Source of the DNA: Ampullaceana balthica
Lineage: Eukaryota > Mollusca > Gastropoda > Lymnaeidae
NCBI GenBank assembly: GCA_944989445.1
Contig: CALYLW010000016.1
Coordinates: forward strand, 2,770,505 to 2,834,504
Length of the DNA: 64,000 bases
Direction of reading: 5' to 3'
The notes below the pieces were generated by a model. That model made no database searches. It saw only the letters and a list, made by a program, of their open reading frames with translations, and was not told where the DNA came from. Both the position numbers and the translations under genes were made by a program. Position 1 is the stretch's first letter; each line of letters opens with the position of its first letter. This document shows positions 22,786-46,189 of the stretch, piece after piece.

Positions 22786-24825
22786 TGGTTCTTAATCAGG
22801 AGTTGACATGATGCCACACACTTTGTCAATAATATTGTACTAATTGTTTACTAATCATTATAGTTTAGCACAATAATATCTTAGTCTCATCTCTAAAAAT
22901 GAAATAAGCACAAACATTGTCATCAATCACATACATATCATATTTTTATTTCTGGCTGACTACATATTTTTGACATTTTCAATAAGCCATCTACTCTATC
23001 CAAACATTATTCATTTTTTTTAAAAATTAATTTTCCCCTTTATTTCTATCTTGATTAAGTTGGAGTCAAAATCTCATTTAAAATTAATCTAACCATAATT
23101 TTGGGCTGGAAAAGTAATTTTGTAAACATCTTGCCAAAAAATGATTAATTTTGTTCACACAAATATATGAGTTAGTTGAACATTGGATACACAAATAAAC
23201 ACATGATTTCTATTTTTCCTATTAGGTCCTAAATATGTATGTTGGAGAAAATTGAGAATATTTAGGTTTCAAAATTTTGAAGTCTTACATGTAAACTGAC
23301 AAAAGTTTGCTTGAAGTCACCGAATTAAACTATTCAACACATCAACTTAACATACGTTCACACACAATAAATCATTTTTAAGTAGATTCAAGAATTGTGT
23401 TACTGTAACAACTTTCCAAACACATGTCAAAACAAACAAGAGCTAAACTGATGCAAGAATGAAACATACCACAAAAAGCCAAAAGGTTGTTGTTACTTAT
23501 TGGTATAATTTAAAAATGAAATTTTTGAAATGACATTTACTCTGTTAATGAACTTAGGAATATCTCTGACACATAATCAACCAAAATAACCAGGAGCTTA
23601 TGAACATACAAACTATTACATGACCTCAAGCTTATACATTTTTAAAGAACCTGAATCATGTGAACAATTATTACAAGTAATGCAAGAATGAAGACTTGCA
23701 AATATGATTTTAAACAAAGAATATTTTGAACAAATAATCTCACTGCACACATTCCAATGAATTATATTTCAATGATATGCACACATTCCAATGAATTATA
23801 TGATATCAATGATATGCACACATTTATAAACTTAAAGGTGTAAAAACAATTCCTGTGATGTTTTAACAATGAGTGAAAAACAATTTTCATTGTCAATATT
23901 TGACACTGATTCATTAGAAAGCTTGAACTTTTATTAATATTCAACACCCCCCCCCCTTCCCAGTTTTTATCAATATTCTTTAGCCCACATGGAATCACTG
24001 TCTCAAACAAATGGTATGTACAAGCACAACTACTTTACTCAACAACAAAACAGAAGAAAAATGTGTGACTTTTATTAGTAAAACTGTAACTACACTTCTA
24101 ATAACATATGATGGAATATAAGTGCTAAAAAAAGAAGAAAAGAAGATACTTTACAGAATCAATCTTACAAATTTGAGCAGGGCTTTTTAAGTTAAGTCAT
24201 AAATCTATAAATAAATCTGGGTAAAAGAACTCTTTGCCTCACTACAAAACCAATTTGATGGACTTGGGTGAGGAAGAAAGATGAACAATCTAGACCCTAG
24301 AGTAGGATTCCCAAAGTTTAGCCAATTCTAAATTCTAAAAAAACTAATTCAGAACAGTTGCAAAAATGACAGCCATCTTGTTCTTCCTTCCGTTGGTGAA
24401 AAGGGGTGTCAGTTGAAAAATACCAAGTACATCAACCGTAATCCTCCTTTAAAGAATTAAAATTGTAGTACATTACAAATTACTATATTAAAAAAGAACA
24501 TTTAAAATCAATTCTTAAATTGCAACAATGAGACCTGATAGACCATTTACAAGTCTAGATTGAAACTTCTGTAATTGCATACAGAGGTTTTTCCTTACAT
24601 ATTCTCAAGAACTAAAAGTCACTTGACAGATAGATGCATGAGATTTTAATGTCAACGTTTGAAATAATTATGTTTCATTTAAGAACATGCGAAAGGACCC
24701 TCACACCAAAGATCACTGGCAGACGCCAAGCAATATTCTGTACATAAAACTAGGACATCTACCAGTACAGCAGATTTTCTTCCCTGACATCCAGACACAT
24801 GAATATTTACACAGTTGTCTAAGTT

Positions 24826-36390
<11,565 letters not shown>

Positions 36391-37190
36391 CCAGGATTCA
36401 AGGATATCTTTAACAATCTATAATGGTATTTTTCTTTCAAATAAATACTTTTTAAAAATTATTTGTTTTAATGTAAAATTTATATTTTTTTAAAAATAAT
36501 TTGATGAAATTTTTACACCAACCTGTGTGAAAAGTTAGTATTTGGGAAATTTTAACAATTGTTTTAGAAACAAATAGTGTTCAGCTTAACTGGTTCGAAA
36601 ATAATAATTCCAACCAAGATGCTTACATTTATGTAATTTTCCACCAAAAGAGATTTACATTAGCTAATCAAACCTCCTTGCATTAGATCAGTGGTTCCCA
36701 AACTTTTTTGACCCACAGACCCCTTTTATAGTCAAAATTTCCCCCACGGACCCCTATGTGAAAAAACTACATAAATGCATAGTACAAAAATTATAAACCC
36801 CAAAAAGCAACATTTGGTTGAAGAAGTATTTATTAAATTGTATAAACTTTTGTTTAAAATAAAATTGAAAACAATTAATAACTTTGATGAACATGACGTG
36901 ATTTTATTAGTGTATTTATGTCCGACTCAATGTTTTTGTGTAGCATCCGCAAATCCCCACGAGCACCAATTTCTATATTCGGTTTCTGTTTTTTTAATGA
37001 TGAGGTTCATAACGGCACTGAATCTTTGTTCTCAAATAGGAAGACGGGAAAGCACTTAACAACTTCTGTACAATAAACCATAATGCAAGATATAAAATTG
37101 TCATCTGATTTTGTAACCAGAATTTGTGGTATCCTAGTTCAAACATTGGTTCAAGTTCTTCATTTCAATAAGCTGCTCCTGTATTAGTAT

Positions 37191-37905
37191 CAACAACATC
37201 CAGGTTGCAGTCGTCAATGGTGATAGTCGGGAGAGAGGCAGCATCCTGTGCCTTAATGTTGGTTTTGTTTATACTTATGGTCAGGCCAAAACTCTTTGCA
37301 GGCAGCGGAGAAGCTGGATACAAAGTTCCACCTATACCAGGCATGAAAGAAGGCTCAATAGCTTCCACCTCAGATGCCTGCGCCGCATCCTAGACATCAA
37401 ATGGCAAGAGAAAGTCCCCAACACAGAGGTCCTGGCTCCAGCAAGCATGAGTAGCATTACAGCCATATTAAGCCAAAGACGCCTCCGTTGGCTTGGACAC
37501 ATCATGAGGATGCAAACTTGTCGCATACCCAAGGATGTGCTATACAGCGAGCTGGCGACAGGGAAAAGGTCGGTTGGTCGGCCATGTCTCAGATACGTGG
37601 ACATTTGCAAGAGATACATGAAAGTAGCCAACATTGATATACAAAACTGGGAAAACCTGGCAGAGGATAGGTCCATGTGGCGGGCTATAGTGAAAGAAGG
37701 ATCACTAAGAGCAGAGGAGCAAACTAGGGCAGAAGCAGTCGGGAAAAGAGCGAGGAGAAAGGCCAGGCAACACTGCCCCACTTCTTTCGTGTGTGTGTCA
37801 TGCAGAAGAGACTGCCACTCAAGGATTGGTCTCATCAGCCACACCAAGAGCTGCAAATAATAAAGATAAATCTATCGTCTTTCGTAGACGGACAGATGCC
37901 ATACC
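37191..37905 (+). mobile_element. LINE insertion with 5' inversion (twin priming), inside the hAT element
   Basis: Flanked by attagtat at 37183-37190 and 37906-37913. The right part reads on the plus strand: FHLRCLRRILDIKWQEKVPN, LRWLGHIMRMQTCRIPKDVL, GRPCLRYVDICKRYMK, NWENLAEDRSMWRAIV and a C2H2-like CVSCRRDCHSRIGLISHTKS ending at TAA 37858. The left part (about 37191-37330) reads on the minus strand and encodes an upstream piece of the same protein, SSFSAACKEF, then FGLTISINKTNIKAQD and ITIDDCNLDVVD. The opposite orientation within one duplication pair is the mark of twin-primed reverse transcription. Sequence between the two pieces is deleted. Confidence 0.88.
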
Positions 37906-38732
37906 ATTAGTATGGATTCATCTGTGTTTGGGATCTGAGTTTGTCCACGCGCGAAAAGCGTTCAACTGCCAGTCGGGAATATCCAAGTGAGGAATACCTT
38001 CAAATCTTTGTTTCAGGTCAGCATGAAGAGCTGTTAGGTTTTGAGAGTAAGCCAGGAAATCTTTATCTCTACTTTGCAATTTTGAAAGATTTGGAAACTG
38101 AGAACATTCTCCTGTTTCTAAGTTTTGTTTGTACAGAAAAAGGTTTGCAACAAACGCAGATATTACTCTTTCAGTTTTGATTAAATTTAATTGATTACCT
38201 TGTAGATTCAAATTAGTCTCATTAAAGTTGTTAAATAAATCATTCATAAAGGACATGCCATTTTTTTGAGTTAATTGTGCCACAAATCATTGTCTTTGTT
38301 TTCCAGGAATTCTTACACTGAATAAAAGAGAGCATAAACTCGATTTAAAAACGTACTTGTTGATAATCAACTTAATTTTGTGCTAATAAGTAAACGATTC
38401 TAGTCTTCTTCATTTTCTAAATAATGTTGAGTAAATAATCTCTCATTCAAGGCATTCCTTTTAATTTTATTAACTGCACTAATGACATAATGTAGTGATC
38501 CATGCAAAATTTAACTAAGATTGTTTGCGAATAGATGATGTTGATGAATGACACAATGTACTGAAAATTCATTTGCTACAGTTTTGCTTTAAGTATGCCA
38601 GAAAGTCAAGGGTATTGCTTTAATTTCAAAAAATCTTTTTAATTCAGAATATAAGGTTTCACATTTCAAATCTGTTTCCAAACATTTAGCCATACTTCAA
38701 GTATATAACAACACTGTTTTGTTGGCTCACTC

Positions 38733-38925
38733 AGTGCTGGATTTACCTATTTGGTAATCAAGCTATAGCTTAGGGCCACCACCTTTCTTGGGGGCGCCGG
38801 AATTTTTTTCATATCACTGACATAGAATATCTGGACTTCAAAAAGGGCCCCCGATATCTCAAATAGCCTAAGGCCCCAATATCTCAAATACGTCAGGTCC
38901 CCATCAAGTCTAAAATCGGCCCAGA
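38733..38925. mobile_element. Short MITE inside the hAT element
   Basis: The 193-bp insert starts agtgctggatttacc and ends taaaatcggcccaga. It is flanked by the perfect 8-bp duplication gctcactc (38725-38732 and 38926-38933). The interior has repeated ggcccc / atctcaaata motifs. The terminal inverted repeat is weak. Confidence 0.75.
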
Positions 38926-40528
38926 GCTCACTCATTCTCTTATGTGCTGTAACAAACCAGTGTTAATAATTATTAATGTTTTCAATGGCGTGCTACAGTA
39001 AAGCACTATTGAAAATAATTTTTGATGATAAGACACAATTTAGATAAATATAACTTCCAGTCACATCGAAAAATACCCAACCTTGCAACCCTCGCAGATT
39101 GAAGTAAAAAAAAACGTGTATTTCTCTGACTTAATTATTGGAATTCCGCATTTCTTACGCATCAAGCTAGACCTTTCAATAAACCAAGTATTTTGATTGG
39201 TTATAGCTGTGGAAATTACCTCAGTTATACTACATTTTCTAGGAAAACAACACTGATAGCACCTAAGATTGTATTTAATTATTTGGAAAAATACTATTTT
39301 ATTTATTGTTATTTATTTTAATTTCCATAATAATAAAAATTGATCACAGTTTTATTGTTTTATATTAAACCTTGCGCGGACCCCCTGACATTGTTCAGGG
39401 ACCCCCAAATCAATTTTAATTTTCCACGGACCCCCTGAAAGGTACCGCGGACCCCTGGGGGTCCGTACGGACCACTTTGGGAACCACTGCATTAGATAGT
39501 CACCCTTCACTGTCATAAAATTATGGCAAATTCAGAGTCCCTATTCCCTTTTACCTTTAGATCAGTGGTTCCCAACATTTTTTTAGCCTACCGCCCACTT
39601 TCCAGAAAAAATATTACTCAGCGCCCCCGAATTTTCTTTTTATTCTAACAGAAATTAAGAAGAATGATGTTTGTGTCAATGTTTCTGCCGTTTTCGTAAT
39701 ATGGTAAAGAAAGGTGTAAATTAGAAACATTGACGTCATTGAAGTTATGAAACTATTTATTGAACTCAAAATAGAAAGGTAACACTACCTCAGGGAGGGA
39801 AAAACAAAAACATTCAAAATCATCTTAATGAGAAGGATGGACCGGGTGCATCTACCAATTTTGTAATCCTCGTCTCTATAACTATTTTCGCAAGCAGTGA
39901 TCTGAAATCACCGCGATTGACTATTTGCATTCGGGTTGGTTGGTGGTTTTTGTGTGTGTGTTTATGTTGTTGTTTGTTAATAGATGGGTTACCGCACTGA
40001 ATCCACTTTCCACTAAATATGATGAAATAAATGTAATTAAGAACTTTTAAATTACATTCCATATTTTAGGATAAGCCGTAGGGATCTCCTTTTCCAGCCA
40101 GAATTGTTGGTAGTCGCTGTTGAATTTAAATTTTAATTCATCATTGTAGTTACTTCCATCGGTTTTTCTTGTAACTGTTGAGATTATTCTGTGTTTGTAT
40201 TTTAAAAAGACCCAAAATCCAATCAGGTACATGTATGTTATTTTCAAATACAGTCGGACCTCTCTAAGTCGAACTTCCCAAAATCGACAAACTCATTATA
40301 TCGAATTAATTGTTAGGTCCCGGCCAAATTCCATTAGACTAATGTATTTTAGATCTCCTTAACTCGAAGATTTGTTTGCTTCCAACATCTGTTAGTCAAA
40401 TTTTCCAATGTGTTTTGGGTTATTATTCTGGGGAGACATTTCAGAACACGTGTTCCATAGAACCACGTCAACGGACGCAAATTCTTATCTTAATGCATTC
40501 CACAAGGGATTAAGCGACCCTTGCAAGT

Positions 40529-41127
40529 TGTTTGTTGTTGAGCCTTCTCGTCCATGAGGGGCATCCACCGATCATCGTCGGCGTCTGCGATTCCTCCAAG
40601 GGCATAGGCCACCTACGAGAGACCTCCAGGCATCTCTATCCTGGGCCAGCTTCTCCAGGATCTTCCATTCATGGCCAATTCTCTTGATGTCTGCCTCCAA
40701 TTCTCGGCGCCAAGTGTTTCTTGGACGGCCTCTTTTCCGCTTACCCTGTGGGTTCCATTTCAGGGCTTGCTTTGTTGTGTTAGGAGCAGGTTTCCTTAGT
40801 GTATGACCAATCCACCTCCACTGCTTCTGGAGAATCTCTTCCTCAATGGGCTTCTGTTTTGTCCGCTGCCACAGTTCCTGGTTGCTGATTTTGTCCGGCC
40901 AGTGAATTCTGAGAATCCTTCTTAAACAGTTGTTGATGAAGGACTGGATTCTGGTCAAGTTTACGGCCGTTGTTCTCCATGTCTCGGCTCCATATAGCAG
41001 CACAGGTTTTACCATAGCGTTAAAAATCCTTACTTTTAACTTGCTGCCTAAGTTGTTAGAGACCCAAACATTCTTGAGTTGCTGGAAGGCTGCTCTTGCT
41101 TTTCCGCTTTTCCGATCCTTATTTTGA
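40529..41127 (-). mobile_element. 5'-truncated RTE-like LINE with 14-bp target duplication
   Basis: The 14-bp duplication cgacccttgcaagt lies at 40515-40528 and 41128-41141. Minus-strand translation gives one open stretch, KARAAFQQLKNVWVSNNLGS, VRIFNAMVKPVLLYGAETWR, INNCLRRILRIHWPDKISNQ, WRWIGHTLRKPAPNTTKQAL and GRPRNTWRRELEADIK, ending in basic residues and a stop near 40572. This is the C-terminal end of an RTE-group ORF2. The frame is almost intact, so the insertion is young relative to its host hAT element. Confidence 0.9.
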
Positions 41128-41420
41128 CGACCCTTGCAAGTAGGGCGTCTATTTTGAAACAAAAAAATGACCAAGACAAGAAAAAGGAGTGGCTGAAAGA
41201 AGGGTAACTACTCCAAGTCCCTTTGCTGCATGCTGTGACACTTTTTAAAAAGAAAAATCTTACTCTCCCCTCCCATCCCACTATAAAGTATGGGGGAGGG
41301 GCTTTCTCGGTGGTGTCGGTATGTCAAAACCAAGTTGGCTTCCTTTCATATGAAACATCAGACACCACCTCTCTTTCCTGTCATGCCTCCTTGCCAGTAT
41401 GGCTTCCCCGCCCCCTTTTT

Positions 41421-42425
41421 TAAAAAAAAATCCTTTATATGAACTCGCGGTGTCTGTTTGTTTGAACCCTTGATTGCTTGCTTGATTGTCGGTCGCCAAA
41501 ATTTTGGATTGATTTTAACCCACTTCCTCGTAAGCTAGCGAGCCGAAATTTAGCAAGCAGTTTCGTGGCGATGATAAAAACTATGTATCAAAATTTCAGA
41601 TCGATCGTATTTACTGCATTTAAATTATTGAATTGTTAGATTATTTTATGTATTCCTATGCATCATGTTATTTTTTTATATAGAGTGTCGCGGTGCGTAT
41701 TATATTGAACAACATTTCTGTCGCGCAATAAGGTGCGTATTTTATTGACAACACTTTTTATAAACATATTCGTGATCGGTGCGCATTATGTTAAACATGT
41801 TTTACGACACAACTGCAATTTTGTATTTTTGGATGGTCTTGCGTTGCGTATTATAATGAACATTCTTTTAGTTACGTCTAGTACATAAAGGATTTATAGT
41901 CAAAAACTTGGTTTTTTACGGTTTTTAAAAAAAAATCCTTTATATTAACTCGTGGTGTCTGTTTGTTTGAACCCTTGATTGCTTGCTTGATTGTCGGTCG
42001 CCAAAACTTTGGATCGATTTTAACCCACTTCCTCGTAAGCTAGCGAGCTGAAATTTAGCAAGCAGTTTCGTGGCGATGATAAAAACTATGTATCAAAATT
42101 TCAGATCGATCGCATGTACTGTATTTAAATTATTGAATTGTTAGATTATTTTATTTATCCTATGTATCATGTTATTTTTTTAGATAGAGTGTCGCGGTGC
42201 GTATTATATTGAACAACCTTTCTGTCGCGCAATAAGGTGCGTATTTTATTGACAACACTTTTTATAAACATATTCGTGATCGGTGCGCATTATGTTAAAC
42301 ATGTTTTACGACACAACTGCAATTATGTATTTTTGGATGGTCTTGCGCTGCTTATTATAATGAACATTCTTTTAGTTACGTCTAGTGCATAAAGGATTTA
42401 TAGTGAAAAACTTGGTTTTTTACGT
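41421..42425. repeat. 505-bp tandem duplication of a dispersed repeat
   Basis: Two copies (about 41421-41920 and 41926-42425) align end to end with only scattered differences. Each begins aaaaatcctttatat and ends ataaaggatttatagt, so the ends are mutually inverted. Diverged single copies are at 1-340 and, inverted, at 33265-33340. Confidence 0.93.
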
Positions 42426-44018
42426 TTGTTTTTTATTCAATATCAATATTGTCCTTGATTAATCGTCGCCAATTACGTCATTTTCCCTAACTTGAAAACT
42501 CCGTAATAGTTTTCTTTTTCGGGTCCCTTTGAGTTCAACTTAGCCAGGTCCGACTTTATCATCTAATCGTAGATTAAAATCTAAATGGAGAGCATCCAAG
42601 TCCTCACAAAATGAAAATATGTCTTCATCAATTTTTTTCTTCTCCTGATAAATTTGGGAACTGGCTGAATTTCCCTCGTCCAAAATTTCTTTTGTACAGA
42701 AGAATTTTTGTCACAATTTTTTTAAAAAATTATTATTAAAATTTAGTTCATCACCTTGAAGCAAAAGATTGCTTTCATTAAATTTTTGAAACAAACCGGC
42801 CAAGTAAGCGATGTCTCTTTTGAATTGAATTAAATTGGATCGTAAAGCATACTTTTTATCTTTCAAGAACTTAAGCATCGAGCTTGTAAAACCTATCTAA
42901 ACAGGCAACCTATGACAACCAATGAACTTCTATATGAAGCTGCAAACGATTTAATTCTTCATTATTTACAATACAAAGCTTTTTCAATAATCTGTCGTTC
43001 AATGATTTTCTTCTGAATGTGTTGATAGCTTTAATTACATAATGTATTGAATTATGTAGACTTAAATTTTTAGTACCTAGATGTTGACGATGGATGATAT
43101 AGTGTACTGTGTATGCATTCAGTACCTCCTTTTTTAAATATGCAAGAACACCCCCGTAGCGCCTTAACATCGCTGGAGCACCATCCGTAGCTGCTGATAA
43201 AATATTACTTACTTAGAGGTATTACTTTTTCTTTTTAAAAAATGTTATCAAATGCATGAAATATTGATTCTTCTTTGGAAGCAGTTTGCGAATATTAGCA
43301 AATATTTTTTGTCACATTTGTACTTCCTTTGGGAACCTCACGTGCGTTAAAGGTAAAGCTTCATTTCCTGGCAAAGTTGAATCATCAAGTTGAATAGAAA
43401 ACATATATGTATTTAAATAACCACACAATGAATCTTCAACACCTTGAGCCCATTTCATCAATTCTTGTTTGCACTGTATTATTGCTAAACAAATTTTTCT
43501 TGTCCACGTCAGATGCTGGCTTGAGTAGTACAGCACGTACTACTTCACTTATAGCCGGTATAAGTTTTTCTTCCCCAATTGTATGAGGTCTTCGCGATTT
43601 GGCAATCATTAATGAAATATTGTAAGAAGCATTCAAGCCAACGCAATCTTATATGGTTGCGGTTGAAAAGAGTTTTGCCAATGTTGGTTGTTTGATACTT
43701 TTTATTTTAGTGTTCGAAAATAAATTATATCCTTATCTTTTTATCACCGTTAAGTTTAGTTCCATGTTCTTGTAGTCTCGAAGTGCGCAATAGCACATAT
43801 CTAAATGCAGTAGGGCGGGGTATGCGGGAACCAAACCAACGTCCAAAACATTTTTCAAAGAATAATTAAGCGTTACAAGCGGAATACATAAATCAATTTT
43901 TTTCTACATATTCTCTTCTTTCTTTTATGATTTCCCTGCCCCCGTACAGTTATTCACAGCCCCTCCCAAAGTGGACATGTGGCCTTCACCGCATCCCCCC
44001 CATGGATAGCTTCAGCGC

Positions 44019-44318
44019 CCACTTTGGGATTCACGGCTTTAGACCAACCCCTTAAATAAATCACTTTGAGAATCACGGCTTTAGACCAAACCCTTAAATA
44101 AATCACTTTGAGAATCACGGCTTTAGACCAACCCCTTAAATAAATCACTTTGAGAATCACGGTTTTAGACCAACCCCATAAATAAATCACTTTGAGAATC
44201 ACGGCTTTAGACCAACCCCTTAAATAAATCACTTTGAGAATCACGGCTTTAGACCAACCCCTTAAATAAATCACTTTGAGAATCACGGCTTTAGACCAAC
44301 CCCATAAGTAAATCATTT
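44019..44318. repeat. 42-bp minisatellite at the right end of the second hAT element
   Basis: About 6.5 copies of a 42-bp unit containing cactttgagaatcacggctt and tagaccaaccccttaaataa. The unit spans the transposon terminus (tcacgg) and the target duplication (ctttagac). The 14-codon unit leaves a long artefactual frame on the minus strand. Confidence 0.94.
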
Positions 44319-45639
44319 TAAAACAAGAAACGATACCGTGCTCACATATTTTTGACGCACTTTTTTTTAAATTTTAAATTTTTACATACACAGTTGACAA
44401 ATTTTAATTTAAATCTAAAAATCGACAAAATATTTAGGATTTGATTTTGACATTTGAATGCAAATTGGTTGAAATCTATTTAACCGTAAAATTTAAATGG
44501 GATTTATTTCCTACTAACTAAGGTAGCTGGGTAAATAGAACATTTAGTCCAAAAAATACATTACATAGCTGCACATCCATGCCAGAGACAATGAGGGACT
44601 GGAACAAGCTGCCAAAGCCAAAAGGAACATGAATAGCTAAGACGAGAAGACTTTTAAAACAGTTGTGTTATTCAACGACTGCCCTGATACTGATACTCGT
44701 CTTATCTTTCATGAGTGAACCTGAAGTATCTTTTTTTTCTTCAGAAACTTCGTAAAACCTGAGTTTTAATTCTTTACAATGACCAGGTATACATTTTTAT
44801 TTTCAGAATCAGAAACTAATTTTTTTAAAATTAATTTGCTCTTCGGATTATTTAAATTCTCTTTTCCCCACCTTATAACTTATATTCATTCAATGGACAC
44901 AAATTGAAAATTGTTGAAATATTTACAGTGCCTCATCATTTTCACATTTGAAATGTTAGCTGCACCAGATAAGTATTGTAATATTTATAGAGAAGAATGA
45001 TTTATTCAAACCATTGCATATTTATGATGAAGTCCATTATACTAAACTACATTATTGATTCAAGTTTGTAATTACAAATTACTAAAGGATTGCCTTTGTA
45101 AAAATGAAGTCCGATTCCCATTTAAAAATGTGACTGGGCAGCCTTCATATATTTTTGTTCTCCTAGTGTCTCTCAAAAGCTGTCATGATGTATTCTTGGA
45201 AAATATAAATTGTACATTACTTTGACATTACGCTTGAGTTCAGATAACCAAACAAATGGATAGCAGCATGTTGGCTTCTAAAAATGTTAGATATTGATAA
45301 TGAAAGAATTGAAGTGTGAACAAAGACTCATAAAGGTCTTAAGGCTAGATTGATTGCAAAAATCTAGAGTAAAACTTCTGCTACCTTGAGTCCAACACTG
45401 CAACTACACATGTTGAGGATACTTAAGTAAACAACACATACAAAACTTCATGCTATTTATTGTAAAAAATCTGGTATCAAGCTAAATTATTTATTGAGTT
45501 TTCCTTGGGGTTCAAGATTGCATGATGATAGTGATCAACTGATTAGAAAACAAGTAATTGTCATCAAGCGCCTTGCCCAAAAGTTTTCCACTTATAGTGA
45601 AAATGCACCTATTTTCTTGGAGACAAATGCAAGGAGACA
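44319..45639. other. Non-coding, with a weak LINE-tail resemblance
   Basis: AT-rich. Around 44580-44720 the plus strand reads MPETMRDWNKLPK, which resembles the end of Jockey/CR1-like ORF2 (RTIRDWNSLP). It is too short and broken to call. I see nothing else. Confidence 0.4.
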
Positions 45640-45790
45640 AATGGGGCAGTGGTTGAGCGGCATGCACGCTGGGCTGGCGTACTGAGAGTCATGGGTTCGA
45701 ATCTCTTTGAAGGCAGGGATTAGGCAACAGACCAGCATGGTGTTCTTTCAATATAAGAATGTGGACGCAAAATCTTCTGCAATAGGAACG
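45640..45790 (+). mobile_element. tRNA-derived SINE
   Basis: A pol III A box (tggttgagcgg, 45650-45660) and B box (ggttcgaatct, 45694-45704) stand at tRNA-like spacing. A tRNA-unrelated body follows (aggcagggattaggcaacag) and an AT-rich tail near 45800. The acceptor stem does not close, so it is a SINE head rather than a functional tRNA gene. Confidence 0.75.
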
Positions 45791-46189
45791 TCTAACGATT
45801 TAAAAAAAAATCAATAGACAGAAAAAAAATAGTTCTTTTCAAGAAGACACTTAAATAGTTGGTATAGAAATCAAATTTAAAAAAATTGGAACCATTTGAA
45901 CCGGTTAAAAAATTCTAGAAATAGAAGTTGATTGCTCTCATTAGGCAGGTTTCAATGATATTTTATAAACATATATTTTACTTCTATTTAACTTTAACCA
46001 ATTTTTTAAGTTCAATATTCTAGAAGTGACAAACTCAGAAGACTTTCCCAAGTTCTATAACATGTCATAGCCAAATTGTTTGCAAGATTTAATATTAAAC
46101 TTAAAAGTCAGACAGCAGACATCCTTATTGAGTTAATATATTCTGTTCGTCAGTGGTAGTCTACGAGGACTACACTCATCATATTAGTA

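Larger units (their letters stand above)
17835..24825. other. TMED 3' UTR and intergenic region
   Basis: No exon could be supported on either strand. AATAAA signals are frequent but not distinctive in such AT-rich DNA; one at 17429-17434 could end the unspliced TMED transcript. It contains the arrays at 19915-20095 and 22346-22785 and a C-run at 23946-23956. The TMED and LEDGF/HRP2 genes converge on it. Confidence 0.6.
36689..39489 (-). mobile_element. hAT element of the ZBED5/Charlie type, 2.8 kb, with two later insertions
   Basis: It begins CAGTGGTTCCCAAACTTT and ends AAAGTGG...TTTGGGAACCACTG in inverse form. The perfect 8-bp duplication cattagat lies at 36681-36688 and 39490-39497. Minus-strand translation gives ZBED5-like transposase fragments: FMNDLFNNFNETNLNLQGN, FPNLSKLQSRDKDF and FEGIPHLDIPDWQLNAF (38280-37940), then after a LINE insertion QEQLIEMK, FELGYHKFWLQNQ, SAFPSSYL and IEIGARGDLRMLHKNIESDI. 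Frameshifts and stops make it inactive. A LINE (37191-37905) and a MITE (38733-38925) sit inside. Confidence 0.93.
39563..44036 (-). mobile_element. Second hAT-ZBED5-type element, 4.5 kb, beside the first
   Basis: The left end is CAGTGGTTCCCAACAT; the right end reads tttgggattcacgg, the inverse of CCGTGAATCCCAAA. The flanks ctttagat (39555-39562) and ctttagac (44037-44044) match 7 of 8. Minus-strand fragments of a ZBED5-like transposase lie at 43640-42900: SYNISLMIAKSRRPHTIGEE, NTVQTRIDEM, FSIQLDDSTLPG, YTVHYIIHRQHLGTKNL and HIEVHWLS. A further piece lies near 40240-40050 (YQQFWLEKEIPTAYPKIWN). It is broken by stops, by a LINE (40529-41127) and by a tandem repeat (41421-42425). Confidence 0.82.

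Noticed and set aside
44560..44730. LINE ORF2 tail (MRDWNKLPK)
   Set aside because: Only about a dozen matching residues, then frame loss; too weak to call.
45640..45715. Functional tRNA gene
   Set aside because: A and B boxes are present but no closed acceptor stem or anticodon arm; it reads better as a SINE head.
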